Positions 25,721-34,374 of a stretch of DNA of 64,000 nucleotides are shown here, piece after piece. A model generated the notes under the pieces. That model was given only the letters and a program-made list of their open reading frames with translations, searched no databases and was not told where the DNA came from. Within the stretch, counting starts at the first letter, position 1. Each line of letters opens with the position of its first letter. Source of the DNA: Burkholderiales bacterium. Its GTDB lineage: Bacteria > Pseudomonadota > Gammaproteobacteria > Burkholderiales > Burkholderiaceae_C. The position numbers were made by a program, and so were the translations under genes. Where the stretch lies: assembly GCA_016703325.1 (NCBI GenBank), contig JADJCH010000002.1, positions 62,001 to 126,000 of the forward strand, written 5' to 3'.

Positions 25721-26689
25721 TCAGGTCTTCGCCCCGGATTTCATGTTTTCCAGCTGCAGCTTGAGCCGTTCGCTGAAGCTGAGCTTGGTGTAGCGGCGCT
25801 CGGTTTCCCGAGCCAGTTCCTTTTGCAGCGCAAACACACTCTGCGGCCGGGCCAGCGGGTCCAACGACATGCACCACTCGGTGACTTCGATCAGGTTGTC
25901 GGAGTAGACGTTCCGCAGCCGCGACAACGACAGGCTGAGCCGATCCTTCTCGATGCGCTGCGGCGCGTCGTTGGGCGGGTAGCCCTGCATGCAGGCGTAG
26001 ATGCAGGCGCCGATCGCATAGATGTCCGTCCAGGGCCCCAGCGATCCATCGCGACGGTACATCTCCGGCGCAGCAAACCCGGGGGTGTACATCGGCCGGA
26101 TGAAGTTGCCTTCCTTGCTCAGCACCTCGCGCGCGGCGCCGAAGTCCAGCATCACCGCCTTGTTGTCGTTGGTGATGAAGACGTTGGCCGGCTTGATGTC
26201 CAGGTGCAGCATCTTGTGCTGGTGCACGATGCGCAGGCCGCGCAGGATCTCGTCGAACAGGCTGCGGATGGTGCTCTCTCGGAACACCTTGTCGCGCTTG
26301 AGGTCGCGCGCGGTGACGATGAAATCCTGCAGCGTGTCGCCCTGCAGGTAGTTCATCACCATGTAGACGGTCTCGTTCTCGCGGAAGAAGTTCAGCACCG
26401 AGACCACACTCGGATGGCTGATCTGCGCGAGCGAGCGGCCTTCCTCGAAGAAGCTCTTCAGGCCCAGACGGTACAGCGGCTGCTTCTCGGGTTTGACGCG
26501 CGGCACCAGTTCCCCGGCGGCGCGTTCGGCGAGCGAGGAGGGCAGGTATTCCTTGAGGGCCACCAGGCGTCGCTCACTGTCCTCGGCGAGGTAGACGACA
26601 CCAAAACCCCCGGCCGCCAGTTTGCGAACGATCTGATAGCCGCCTACCACGGTGCCGGGGGGCAGCGGGGCAGGTTTGGGCTTTGACAT
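25721..26689 (-). CDS. Hanks-type Ser/Thr protein kinase
   Basis: A 322-residue kinase with one catalytic domain: Gly-rich loop LAAGGFGVVYLAED, Lys in LVALKEYLP, catalytic loop HLDIKPANVFI, DFGAAREV (DFG), and the GAAPE-like FAAPEMY. There is no membrane helix or extracellular sensor domain; about 45 residues follow the kinase domain. Its partner phosphatase follows. Its ATG is only 29 nt from that of divergent yicC. Confidence 0.93.
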   Translation of the reverse strand: MSKPKPAPLPPGTVVGGYQIVRKLAAGGFGVVYLAEDSERRLVALKEYLPSSLAERAAGELVPRVKPEKQPLYRLGLKSFFEEGRSLAQISHPSVVSVLNFFRENETVYMVMNYLQGDTLQDFIVTARDLKRDKVFRESTIRSLFDEILRGLRIVHQHKMLHLDIKPANVFITNDNKAVMLDFGAAREVLSKEGNFIRPMYTPGFAAPEMYRRDGSLGPWTDIYAIGACIYACMQGYPPNDAPQRIEKDRLSLSLSRLRNVYSDNLIEVTEWCMSLDPLARPQSVFALQKELARETERRYTKLSFSERLKLQLENMKSGAKT

Positions 26690-26718
26690 AATCGTGTTTT
26701 GCTTGAGCGAATTTCGCG

Positions 26719-27642
26719 ATGCCAGTTTACAGCATGACCGGCTATGCCAGCGCCACCTGCGCGAGTGTGGAAGAGGGGGAGTCCCGAGTCGATTCGACGC
26801 CTCGCCGAGGAGGGGCCGCCACCGTGGATCTGCGCAGCGTCAACAGCCGCTTCCTGGACCTGGTGCTGCGTCTGCCGGACGAGTCCCGCGCCCTGGAGCC
26901 CGCTCTGCGCGAGCTGCTCACCACCGGTCTGCGGCGCGGCAAGGTGGAGCTGCGGCTGACGCTGGAGCGGCCGGCGGAGACTTCGGTGGTCGCACCCTCT
27001 GCCGAGCAGCTGATGGCGCTGGCCCGCGTCGAGCAACAGGTGCAGAACTGGCTGCCCAAGGCCGCCGCGCTGAGCGTGCACGAGGTGCTGCAGTCCTGTC
27101 GCGGTGCCGCAGCGGCACCCGCGGCCGACGAGGTGATCCTGCGCGCAGCCAGGCAATGCCTGGAACAGCTGCGAGAGGCCCGTGCCCGCGAAGGCGAGCG
27201 CCTGGTGGCCATCCTGATGGAGCGCGTGCTGAGGCTGCGGGAACTGGCGGCCCAGGCTGCTCCGTTGCTGCCGCAGGTGGTGGCGCGCCAGCAGCAGCGT
27301 TTCCTGGAGCGTTGGAAGGAGGCGCTCGACAGCGCCCAGGCCGCGTCGGGTGTGCCGGCCGAAGCGGTGAACGACCGCGCGCTGTCGGAGGCGGCAGCTT
27401 TTGCCCTGCGCATCGATGTGGCCGAGGAACTGTCCCGCCTGGGGGCCCACCTGGACGAAATCGCCCGGCTGCTGGCCTCCGGCGGCGAGTTGGGCAAGCG
27501 GCTGGACTTCCTGATCCAGGAGCTGCACCGCGAGGCCAACACCCTCAGCTCCAAATCCGCAGCCCTGGAGCTGACGCAGATCTCCGTCGAAATGAAAGTC
27601 CTGATCGAGCAGATGCGCGAGCAGGTGCAGAACATTGAGTGA
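26719..27642 (+). CDS. yicC: YicC-family endoribonuclease
   Basis: A 307-residue protein with YicC_N (MTGYASA... VDLRSVNSRFLDL) and a C-terminal DUF1732 segment (EANTLSSKSAALELTQISVEMK). E. coli YicC is reported to promote decay of the sRNA RyhB, and the family includes endoribonucleases. An insertion of about 12 Gly/Arg-rich residues (about 15-33) separates the start from the RSVNSR strand. It leads yicC-gmk-rpoZ-spoT, a classic stringent-response neighbourhood. Confidence 0.92.
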   Translation: MPVYSMTGYASATCASVEEGESRVDSTPRRGGAATVDLRSVNSRFLDLVLRLPDESRALEPALRELLTTGLRRGKVELRLTLERPAETSVVAPSAEQLMALARVEQQVQNWLPKAAALSVHEVLQSCRGAAAAPAADEVILRAARQCLEQLREARAREGERLVAILMERVLRLRELAAQAAPLLPQVVARQQQRFLERWKEALDSAQAASGVPAEAVNDRALSEAAAFALRIDVAEELSRLGAHLDEIARLLASGGELGKRLDFLIQELHREANTLSSKSAALELTQISVEMKVLIEQMREQVQNIE

Positions 27643-27654
27643 CCCGCGCCGCGC

Positions 27655-28314
27655 ATGAACCTGTCGCCAGCCCCTGATTCCGTGTCTGCCGGCATCGAGT
27701 TGCCGGGCAACCTTTTTGTGGTGGCCGCCCCCTCCGGCGCCGGCAAGTCCAGCCTGGTGAAGGCCCTGCTGGAGCTCGACGCGCGCCTGGCGGTGTCGGT
27801 CTCCCACACCACCCGCCAGCCCCGCGGCCAGGAGCAGCATGGGCGGGAGTATTGGTTCGTGGATGCCTCTGCCTTCACCGCCATGGTCGAGCGGGGTGAG
27901 TTCTACGAATGGGCCGAGGTGCACGGCAACCGCTACGGCACTTCCCGCGCTGCGATCGAGGCCAGGCTGCGCGCCGGCGAGGACGTGGTGCTGGAGATTG
28001 ACTTCCAGGGCGCGCTGCAGATCAAGCAGATCTTCCCGGAGGCGGTGTTGATCTTCATCCTGCCGCCTTCCTGGGAGGAGCTGCGCCAGCGCCTGCAGCG
28101 CCGTGGCGAGGACGCCGCTGCCGTGATCGAGCAGCGTATGGCCAATGCCCGCGTGGAGGTGGCGCAGGCGCGGCGCTTCGATTACATCGTGGTCAATGCC
28201 CTGTTCGAGACGGCGCTCTTCGATCTCAAGACCATCGTGCACGCCCAGCGGCTAAAATACGCGGCTCAGCGTCGCAGCCGTCCCGCGGTGTTCGACGCCC
28301 TTCAGCTCACCTGA
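27655..28314 (+). CDS. gmk: Guanylate kinase
   Basis: A 219-residue enzyme phosphorylating GMP to GDP. P-loop APSGAGKSSLV, GMP-binding SHTTRQPRGQEQHGREYWF, and the lid RLQRRGEDAAAVIEQRM. It begins 12 nt after yicC and is followed by rpoZ and spoT, linking GMP supply to (p)ppGpp metabolism. Confidence 0.96.
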   Translation: MNLSPAPDSVSAGIELPGNLFVVAAPSGAGKSSLVKALLELDARLAVSVSHTTRQPRGQEQHGREYWFVDASAFTAMVERGEFYEWAEVHGNRYGTSRAAIEARLRAGEDVVLEIDFQGALQIKQIFPEAVLIFILPPSWEELRQRLQRRGEDAAAVIEQRMANARVEVAQARRFDYIVVNALFETALFDLKTIVHAQRLKYAAQRRSRPAVFDALQLT

Positions 28315-28385
28315 TCCGCCGGATGGGTTCGCCGCAAGACCTGCGGAGAGGCCCGTTTGGCATCTTTGCCTCCAGATTGGTTCCC

Positions 28386-28586
28386 ATGGCCCGCATCACC
28401 GTCGAAGACTGCCTGCAGAAGATCCCGAACCGCTTCCAGCTCGTGCTGGCGGCGACCTATCGTGCACGCATGCTGAGTCAGGGCCACGCACCGCGCATCG
28501 AGACCAAGAACAAGCCCAGCGTGACCGCGCTGCGCGAGATCGCGGCTGGCGAGGTCGGCGTGGAGATGCTGCGCAAGGTGCCCTGA
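28386..28586 (+). CDS. rpoZ: RNA polymerase omega subunit
   Basis: A 66-residue protein (MARITVEDCLQKIPNRFQLVL, then the KPSVTALREIAAG segment), the standard RpoZ. It helps assemble the polymerase beta-prime subunit and forms part of a ppGpp site in proteobacteria. A strong hairpin terminator follows within 60 nt, so spoT needs its own promoter or read-through. Confidence 0.95.
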   Translation: MARITVEDCLQKIPNRFQLVLAATYRARMLSQGHAPRIETKNKPSVTALREIAAGEVGVEMLRKVP

Positions 28587-28644
28587 TCCCGCGCTCGATG
28601 GTTTGACGGTTTCGGCCGTCTCAGACCGTCTTCGACCGTTTTCG

Positions 28645-28676
28645 GCCGGCTTCCGCTGCAGCGGAAGCCGGCTTTT
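28645..28676 (+). terminator. Terminator after rpoZ
   Basis: A perfect 12-bp stem (GCCGGCTTCCGC, loop TGCA, GCGGAAGCCGGC) followed by TTTTGT. It ends the yicC-gmk-rpoZ unit ahead of spoT. Confidence 0.9.
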
Positions 28677-28745
28677 GTCCATTGGCGTGGGCGGTTTCGA
28701 AGTCCCCGTCCAGGACCGGCCGGGCGGACACGGTAGAGTGTGGTC

Positions 28746-31094
28746 ATGGTTTCCCGTGCTGCCGACGTTCTGCGACGCATGTTGACCCCGCCCTGGGCCG
28801 GGAGGGGTTCGCGCCCGGGCGGCGCCGCCGTGACCGATGCCGAAAGGCCGGCGCAGGCGGTGGCCACCTCCCCGCGTCGATCGGTGCCCAATGGTCAGCA
28901 CGGCAAGGACGCCAGCTCGTATGCCGAGCTGGCCAGCCGGCTGGACTACCTCGACGAAGCCGACCTGCGGCGTGTGCGTGAGGCCTACCGCTTCGCGGAT
29001 GAGGCCCACCTCGGTCAATTCCGTGCCAGCGGAGAGCCCTACATCACCCATCCGATCGCCGTGGCCGGCCTGTGTGCCGACTGGCGGCTGGACGCGCAGG
29101 CGATCATGGCCGCGCTGATGCACGACGCGATGGAGGACTGCGGCATCACCAAGACAGAGCTGGTGGAGCGCTTCGGCCCCGCCGCGGCCGAGCTGGTGGA
29201 TGGCCTGACCAAGCTGGACAAGCTGCAGTTTTCCACCCGCGAGGAGTCGCAGGCGGAGAGTTTCCGCAAGATGCTGCTGGCGATGGCGCGGGATGTGCGA
29301 GTCATCCTGATCAAGCTCGCCGACCGCCTGCACAACATGCGCACGATGGCGGCGATGGCGCCCAACAAACGTGCCCGCATCGCCCGCGAAACGCTGGACA
29401 TCTACGCCCCCATCGCCCACCGGCTGGGTCTGAACCAGACCTACCGCGAGCTGCAGGAGCTGTCCTTCAGTTTCCTGCAGCCCTGGCGCCATGCGGCCCT
29501 GGCCAAGGCGGTGCAGCGTGCCCGGGGCCACCGGCGAGACCTGGTGGAGCGCATCCGCCGCGAGGTGGAGGCGGCCTTCGAGGAGGCGGAACTGCCGGCG
29601 CTGGCCTACGGGCGGGAAAAGACCATCCACTCCATCTACGCCAAGATGCGCGAGAAGCACCTGAGCTTTGCGCAGGTGAGCGACATCTTCGGCTTCCGGG
29701 TGGTGGTGCCCACACTGCCCGACTGTTACCTGGCCCTGGGGGTGCTGCATCAGCTCTACAAGCCGGTGCCCGGCCGCTTCAAGGACTACATCGCCATCCC
29801 GAAGGCCAATGGTTACCAGTCGCTGCACACCACGGTGGTGAGCCCACTGGGCACCGCGGTGGAATTCCAGATCCGCACCGACGGCATGCATGCGGTGGCC
29901 GAGGCAGGCATCGCGGCCCACTGGATGTACAAGGCCCGCGCGGAGGCCGAGTCCCCGGACGCGCAGCGCCAGGGCAACCTCTGGCTGCAGTCGCTGATCG
30001 ACATCCAGAGCGAGACGCGCGACTCCGCCGAGTTCCTGGAGCACGTCAAGATCGACCTCTTCCCCGAGTCGGTCTACGTCTTCACCCCCAAGAGCAAGAT
30101 CCTGGCGCTGCCGCGCGGTGCCACGCCGGTGGACTTCGCCTACGCGATCCACTCCGGGGTGGGTGACCACTGTGTGGCCGCCCGCGTCAATGGCGAGCCG
30201 GTGGCGCTGCGCACCGAGCTGCGCAGCGGCGATGTGGTGGAGGTGGTCACCGCGCCATCGGCCCGACCCAACCCGGCCTGGCTGAATTTCGTGCGCACCG
30301 GCCGGGCCCGCTCGAAGATCCGCCATTACCTCAAGAACATGGAGGCCGAGGAGTCCTACGAACTCGGCCAGAAGCTGCTGGCGCAGGCGCTTCGGGCCGA
30401 GGGGCTGCAGATGCCGTCGCTGGAAGACGCGGCCGAAAGCGACAGTTCGCTGTGGCAGCCGCTGGTGCGTTGGAGCGGCAACCGCAATCGGCGCGAGCTG
30501 TTCATCGAGATCGGCCTGGGCCGCAAGATTGCGAGCATCGTGGCCAAACGGCTGGCACGGCTGCTGGTGGAGCGCGGTCAACGCCCGGATGCGCTGACGC
30601 TGACGATGGGCCGTTTTGCACCGGAAAGCGACGTGCCCACCCAGGGCATGGTGATCGTGGACGGCAGCGAGAACGCCACCCTCCAGCTGGCCACCTGCTG
30701 CCGGCCGATCCCGGGGGATGCCATCGTCGGCTACCTGGGTCGCGGAGAAGGACTGACGGTGCACACCGCCGAATGTTCGGTGGGCAAGCGCCTGTTCGAG
30801 CGTGATGCGGATCGCTGGATCGGTGTGGACTGGTCCGAGCATCCCATCCGCGTGTTCCAGACCGCGGTGGAGGTGCTGGTGCGCAACGGCAAGGGTGTGC
30901 TTGCGCAGGTGGCCGCGGCCGTCAGCGCGGCCGAGGCGGACATCGCCCACGTCGACATGGACTCCGCCCCCAGTGGTGCCACCTGCGAGCTGCGCCTGCT
31001 GCTGGCGGTGCGCGACCGCCAGCACCTGGCCGACGTGCTGCGTGCGGTGCGCCGCTGCCCGGCGGTGGACAAGGTGGCGCGAATCAAGCCTTGA
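28746..31094 (+). CDS. spoT: Bifunctional (p)ppGpp synthetase/hydrolase SpoT/Rel
   Basis: A 782-residue protein with all Rel/Spo domains: HD hydrolase (ALMHDAMED, KLADRLHNMRT), synthetase (GREKTIHSIYAKM, YQSLHTTVV), TGS (VYVFTPKSKILALPRGATPVDFAY), a linker with a Cys-containing zinc-finger-like part (ATCCRPIPGD) and a C-terminal ACT domain. The intact HD motifs argue for hydrolase activity and hence SpoT/Rel, not RelA. The first 50 residues are unconserved, so ATG 28746 is provisional (GTG 28740 is adjacent). Confidence 0.95.
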   Translation: MVSRAADVLRRMLTPPWAGRGSRPGGAAVTDAERPAQAVATSPRRSVPNGQHGKDASSYAELASRLDYLDEADLRRVREAYRFADEAHLGQFRASGEPYITHPIAVAGLCADWRLDAQAIMAALMHDAMEDCGITKTELVERFGPAAAELVDGLTKLDKLQFSTREESQAESFRKMLLAMARDVRVILIKLADRLHNMRTMAAMAPNKRARIARETLDIYAPIAHRLGLNQTYRELQELSFSFLQPWRHAALAKAVQRARGHRRDLVERIRREVEAAFEEAELPALAYGREKTIHSIYAKMREKHLSFAQVSDIFGFRVVVPTLPDCYLALGVLHQLYKPVPGRFKDYIAIPKANGYQSLHTTVVSPLGTAVEFQIRTDGMHAVAEAGIAAHWMYKARAEAESPDAQRQGNLWLQSLIDIQSETRDSAEFLEHVKIDLFPESVYVFTPKSKILALPRGATPVDFAYAIHSGVGDHCVAARVNGEPVALRTELRSGDVVEVVTAPSARPNPAWLNFVRTGRARSKIRHYLKNMEAEESYELGQKLLAQALRAEGLQMPSLEDAAESDSSLWQPLVRWSGNRNRRELFIEIGLGRKIASIVAKRLARLLVERGQRPDALTLTMGRFAPESDVPTQGMVIVDGSENATLQLATCCRPIPGDAIVGYLGRGEGLTVHTAECSVGKRLFERDADRWIGVDWSEHPIRVFQTAVEVLVRNGKGVLAQVAAAVSAAEADIAHVDMDSAPSGATCELRLLLAVRDRQHLADVLRAVRRCPAVDKVARIKP

Positions 31095-31101
31095 CCGTGG
31101 A

Positions 31102-31124
31102 CCACCCCCGTTGCGGCTGACGCC
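31102..31124 (-). repeat. Inverted copy of the 16668-16690 repeat
   Basis: A 23-bp exact reverse complement of 16668-16690. A second related palindrome (CCCCCCTCAAGGGGGCGCCGTCAGC) starts near 31201, so the 200-bp spoT-greB gap is largely repeat-derived. Confidence 0.6.
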
Positions 31125-31294
31125 GACCCACGCCTCGCGGAGCTCGGGCGGTTCGTGAGGCGACCGTCCCCGCGCAGGCGGGGCTCGCCGTCCACACTCA
31201 CCCCCCTCAAGGGGGCGCCGTCAGCGGACCGGCGAAGCCGGATCCGCGACGGCTGCTGGCCGAGGATGCTGTCGTGCAGTCAGGAAAGGCTGCT

Positions 31295-31867
31295 TCAGCC
31301 TGAGTGATCCGGCGCCGGGTAGTGGACCTCGATCACCTCGAGCTTTTCCAGCCCACCCGGGGTCATCAGCTGCACCTCGTCGCCTTCGCGGGCCTTGAGC
31401 AGGGCGCGGGCGATCGGTGAGACCCAGCTGACCTCGCCACTCAGGCTGTCGGCTTCGTCGATGCCCTTGATGGTGATGCTGCGTTCCTCGCCGCGGCTGT
31501 TGGCATACGTCACGGTGGCGCCGAAGAAGACCTGGTCCTTGCCGTGGTGGGCCGAAGGGTCGGCCACCTCCGCGATGTCCAGCCGCTTGGTCAGGAAGCG
31601 GATGCGGCGGTCGATTTCGCGCAGGCGCTTCTTGCCGTAGAGGTAGTCCCCGTTCTCCGAACGGTCACCGTTCTTGGCGGCCCAGGAAACGGTCTCGACC
31701 ACCTTGGGTCGTTCCACATCCAGCAATTGCATCAGCTCGCTGCGCAGGGCGCGGTGGCCCTGGGGCGTCATGTAGTTGCGGCTGCCGGCAGGCAACGGCG
31801 GCAGGCTGGGGCCGCCGTCGTCATCGTCGTCGCCGCCTTCGGGCTCGCGGGTGAAGGCCTTGTTCAT
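31295..31867 (-). CDS. greB: Transcription elongation factor GreB
   Basis: A 190-residue Gre factor: N-terminal coiled-coil (TPQGHRALRSELMQLLDVERP, with the tip acidic pair in the NGDRSENGDYLYGK loop) and C-terminal FKBP-like domain (VFFGATVTYANSRGEE, PIARALLKAREGDEV). YGKKRLREIDRRIRFL fits GreB rather than GreA. An N-terminal acidic/Gly insert (GGDDDDDGGPSLPPLPAG) precedes the coil. It rescues backtracked RNA polymerase. It faces spoT. Confidence 0.93.
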   Translation of the reverse strand: MNKAFTREPEGGDDDDDGGPSLPPLPAGSRNYMTPQGHRALRSELMQLLDVERPKVVETVSWAAKNGDRSENGDYLYGKKRLREIDRRIRFLTKRLDIAEVADPSAHHGKDQVFFGATVTYANSRGEERSITIKGIDEADSLSGEVSWVSPIARALLKAREGDEVQLMTPGGLEKLEVIEVHYPAPDHSG

Positions 31868-32165
31868 GGTGGGCCGGGCGTCACGGCACGGGCTGTGCCG
31901 GCCTGCAGTGCAAAACCGACATTGTGCCGAGCCCCGAGCGGTTGTCCGCTGCGTCCACATTGACCCGGAATGGCACCGGATGTGCGGATTCCGATCTTTT
32001 CGCGTGAAGGGTGTCACGCCTGGGAGGCTGTGGGTCCTCAGGACAGGGGGGGTGAATGCCGAAGACCCGGCAAGTCGCATTTCTGTCGTTCCAACCGCCA
32101 CCACCCGGAGAGCAGCGATCTTGAACCCGCCCGGCTCGCCCATGACATCCCTGAGGGCCATCTAC

Positions 32166-32813
32166 ATGTCACGTCCCCACTTTGCCCAAGACCCCGTCGA
32201 CCCCCTGCTCACCACACGTGAGGCTGCGGTTCGCCTGGGTGTGTCGCTGCGCACCGTGCAGCTCTGGGTCGAGGCCGGCACCCTGCCCGCCGGTCGCACA
32301 CCCGGCGGCCACCGCCGCATTCGCCTGTCGGCCGTCGAGGCCCTGGCGCAGCGCAGCGGCCTGCGGGCGGCAGCGCAGTCGGCTTCGTCCCTGCCCACCG
32401 GGGATGCACCGCTGGATGTGCTGCTGGTGGCTGCCACGGTGGATCAGTTGCAGATCTGGCGTGAGGCGCTGCAGTCCCTCGGCCCCAACGTGTCGGTGCG
32501 CGGCGCCAACAACGGCTACACCGGCCTGCTTCAGCTGGGGCGCCAGGTGCCCGACCTGCTGGTGACCGATCTGGCGATGCCCGACATCGACGGCTACGCC
32601 ATGCTGCTGACCCTGTCCAGCCTGCAGGAGTACACCTCGATGCGGGTGCTGGCCATCACGGCGCAGTCTCCGCAGCAGATCGCCGAACGCGGTGGCCTGC
32701 CCGATCGGGTGCGCGTGCTGCATCAGCCGGCGCCGGCGATGGCGGTGCGCACCTGGGTCGAGGGTGAACTCGGTCGCCGCGGCCGCCCGATCCTGGTGGG
32801 TGTGCCGACATGA
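32166..32813 (+). CDS. MerR-like HTH fused to a degenerate receiver domain
   Basis: A 215-residue protein. Residues 14-66 are a MerR/excisionase-type winged helix (LTTREAAVRLGVSLRTVQLWVEAGTL, PGGHRR). Residues 84-205 follow a receiver fold with D135 in LLVTDLAMPDIDGY and T165, but the acidic pair is replaced (LLVAATVD) and the switch lysine is Gln187 (LHQPAP). Phosphorylation would be weak or absent. It is the likely DNA-binding output of the array and overlaps the next gene by 4 nt. ATG 32166 has GAGG 9 nt upstream; ATG 32142 is an alternative. Confidence 0.8.
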   Translation: MSRPHFAQDPVDPLLTTREAAVRLGVSLRTVQLWVEAGTLPAGRTPGGHRRIRLSAVEALAQRSGLRAAAQSASSLPTGDAPLDVLLVAATVDQLQIWREALQSLGPNVSVRGANNGYTGLLQLGRQVPDLLVTDLAMPDIDGYAMLLTLSSLQEYTSMRVLAITAQSPQQIAERGGLPDRVRVLHQPAPAMAVRTWVEGELGRRGRPILVGVPT

Positions 32814-33928
32814 ACGACGCTTTCCGCCTCCTGTTTGACCAGGTCAAGAGTGGCGTGGTCTGGGTGCAGCGCAACGGCAACGTGCGTTACGCCAACAAGG
32901 CGGCGGTGCAGCTCACGCCCTGCATGCTGGGGCGTGCCTTTCTGGACCCGATGGTCGATCGCACCATCCGGTCGGCCGGGCAGGGTCTGCTGCAGCTGCC
33001 GTTCCAGTTCGAGATCCGCACCGATGAGATTCATCCCGACACGGTGCGTGCGGTCCTGCTGCCTGCGCCGGTGGGCAACGACCTGATGCTGGTACTCAAC
33101 AACGTCTCCGAGGAGCGCTGGTACACCCAGGCACTGGAGAACCTGATCCGCTACATCGAGGCGGAGATGGCCAAGCCCATCGAGTTGCTGGTGGGCGACC
33201 TGCAGGCCATGGAGGCCCCCGGCGGCGCTCTGCACCGGGTGTCCGACAGCCGCCTGGCGGTCAATGCCCATGACCTGTCGAAGAAGCTCGGCAAGCTCAG
33301 TGACCTGGTGAAGGTGTTTGGCAGCGGTGCCATCCAGCGCGACGACCGCATCGAGATGGCCGGCCTGGTGCGCGCGGCGCTGAAAATCGTGTCCGCCATG
33401 CTGCTCGATCGCAACGTCACCGTGACGCTGGCTGAGATGCACGAGGAGGTCACGGTCTACGGCAGCCCGGAGTGGCTGACCCGCGCCGTGGCGGAGTACC
33501 TGGAGCATGTGGTGCAGACCGCCCGCCGCGGTTCGGTGGTGGAGCTGTCGCTGACCGGTACCGGCACCCGCGCGATGCTGCGCACCCGCAACCGTGGCCT
33601 CTTCGTCTCCAACCACGACCGGCGCAGCGCCTTTGTGCCTTTTGGGGTCGGCGACGGGACCGGGCAGGCCCAGGAGCGCATCGGCATGGCATTGGCCCGC
33701 TACGTGGTGGAGCAGCACGGCGGCAGCGTGCGCATCGAGGACGAATTCGAGTCGGTGGACTTTGTCATCGAGCTGCCTGCCGGTGCGCCTGCTTCCCAGG
33801 ACGGCCAGCTCTCGGTGGAGCAGGCCCAGCGGTACGCCCGCGATATGGCCCAGTTGATGGCGCGCAGTGCCCAGCGCCGCGCAGCACCGCCCAAGACCGC
33901 TGCAGGCGGCACCGGCCCGGCTTCTTGA
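32810..33928 (+). CDS. Histidine-kinase-like protein lacking the phospho-accepting His
   Basis: A 372-residue soluble protein: N-terminal PAS-like region (about 1-100, SGVVWVQRNGNVRYANKAA), a DHp-like helix with AEMAKP where kinases have HELRTP (Ala118 at the His position), and an HATPase_c-like domain (about 200-330) whose N-box and DxG box are degenerate while the G2-like GTGQAQERIGMALARYVVEQHGG is kept. The Ala/Pro-rich C-terminus looks disordered. It probably acts as a dimerising or nucleotide-sensing scaffold and not a kinase (inference). It is coupled to the MerR-receiver gene. Confidence 0.75.
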   Translation: MNDAFRLLFDQVKSGVVWVQRNGNVRYANKAAVQLTPCMLGRAFLDPMVDRTIRSAGQGLLQLPFQFEIRTDEIHPDTVRAVLLPAPVGNDLMLVLNNVSEERWYTQALENLIRYIEAEMAKPIELLVGDLQAMEAPGGALHRVSDSRLAVNAHDLSKKLGKLSDLVKVFGSGAIQRDDRIEMAGLVRAALKIVSAMLLDRNVTVTLAEMHEEVTVYGSPEWLTRAVAEYLEHVVQTARRGSVVELSLTGTGTRAMLRTRNRGLFVSNHDRRSAFVPFGVGDGTGQAQERIGMALARYVVEQHGGSVRIEDEFESVDFVIELPAGAPASQDGQLSVEQAQRYARDMAQLMARSAQRRAAPPKTAAGGTGPAS

Positions 33929-33977
33929 GCCGCCTGTCGGTTGACGAACGAGCCCTCTCACGTACCAGGTTTCAGTC

Positions 33978-34361
33978 ATGACCCATCGCATCCTCATCGT
34001 TGAAGACCAGGCGGACATCCGCAAGTTGATCCGCATGACGCTGGAGTTCGGCGACTTTGAACTGCACGAGGCGCCGGATGGTGAATCCGGTCTGAACCTG
34101 GCACGTGCGGTGCGCCCGCACGTGATGCTGCTGGATGTGATGATGCCGGGTCTGCTGGACGGCTATCAGGTCTGCCGCCACATCAAACAGGATCCGCAGC
34201 TGCGCCAGATCCAGGTGATCATGTTGACCGCCCGAGGCCAGGCCGCCGATGTGGCTGCCGGCGAAAAGGCCGGTGCCGATGCCTACCTCGTCAAACCCTT
34301 CAGCCCGCTGGAGCTGATCGATCGGGTGGAGGCGATGGTGACCTCTGCCGCCTCCACCTGA
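33978..34361 (+). CDS. Single-domain response regulator (CheY-like)
   Basis: A 127-residue receiver without output domain. Acidic pair in ILIVEDQADIRK, phospho-acceptor in MLLDVMMPG, Thr in MLTARGQ and Lys in YLVKPFSP are all present, so it should be phosphorylated. It lies between the pseudo-kinase and the LOV kinase (13 nt from the latter) and is the obvious first target of that kinase, passing the signal by protein contact. Confidence 0.92.
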   Translation: MTHRILIVEDQADIRKLIRMTLEFGDFELHEAPDGESGLNLARAVRPHVMLLDVMMPGLLDGYQVCRHIKQDPQLRQIQVIMLTARGQAADVAAGEKAGADAYLVKPFSPLELIDRVEAMVTSAAST

Positions 34362-34374
34362 GAGAGACCCGCCG

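Noticed and set aside
28302..31025. Open frame of about 900 codons antisense to spoT and rpoZ
   Set aside because: His/Gln/Gly-rich composition is typical of an antisense shadow; spoT on the plus strand has full domain support.
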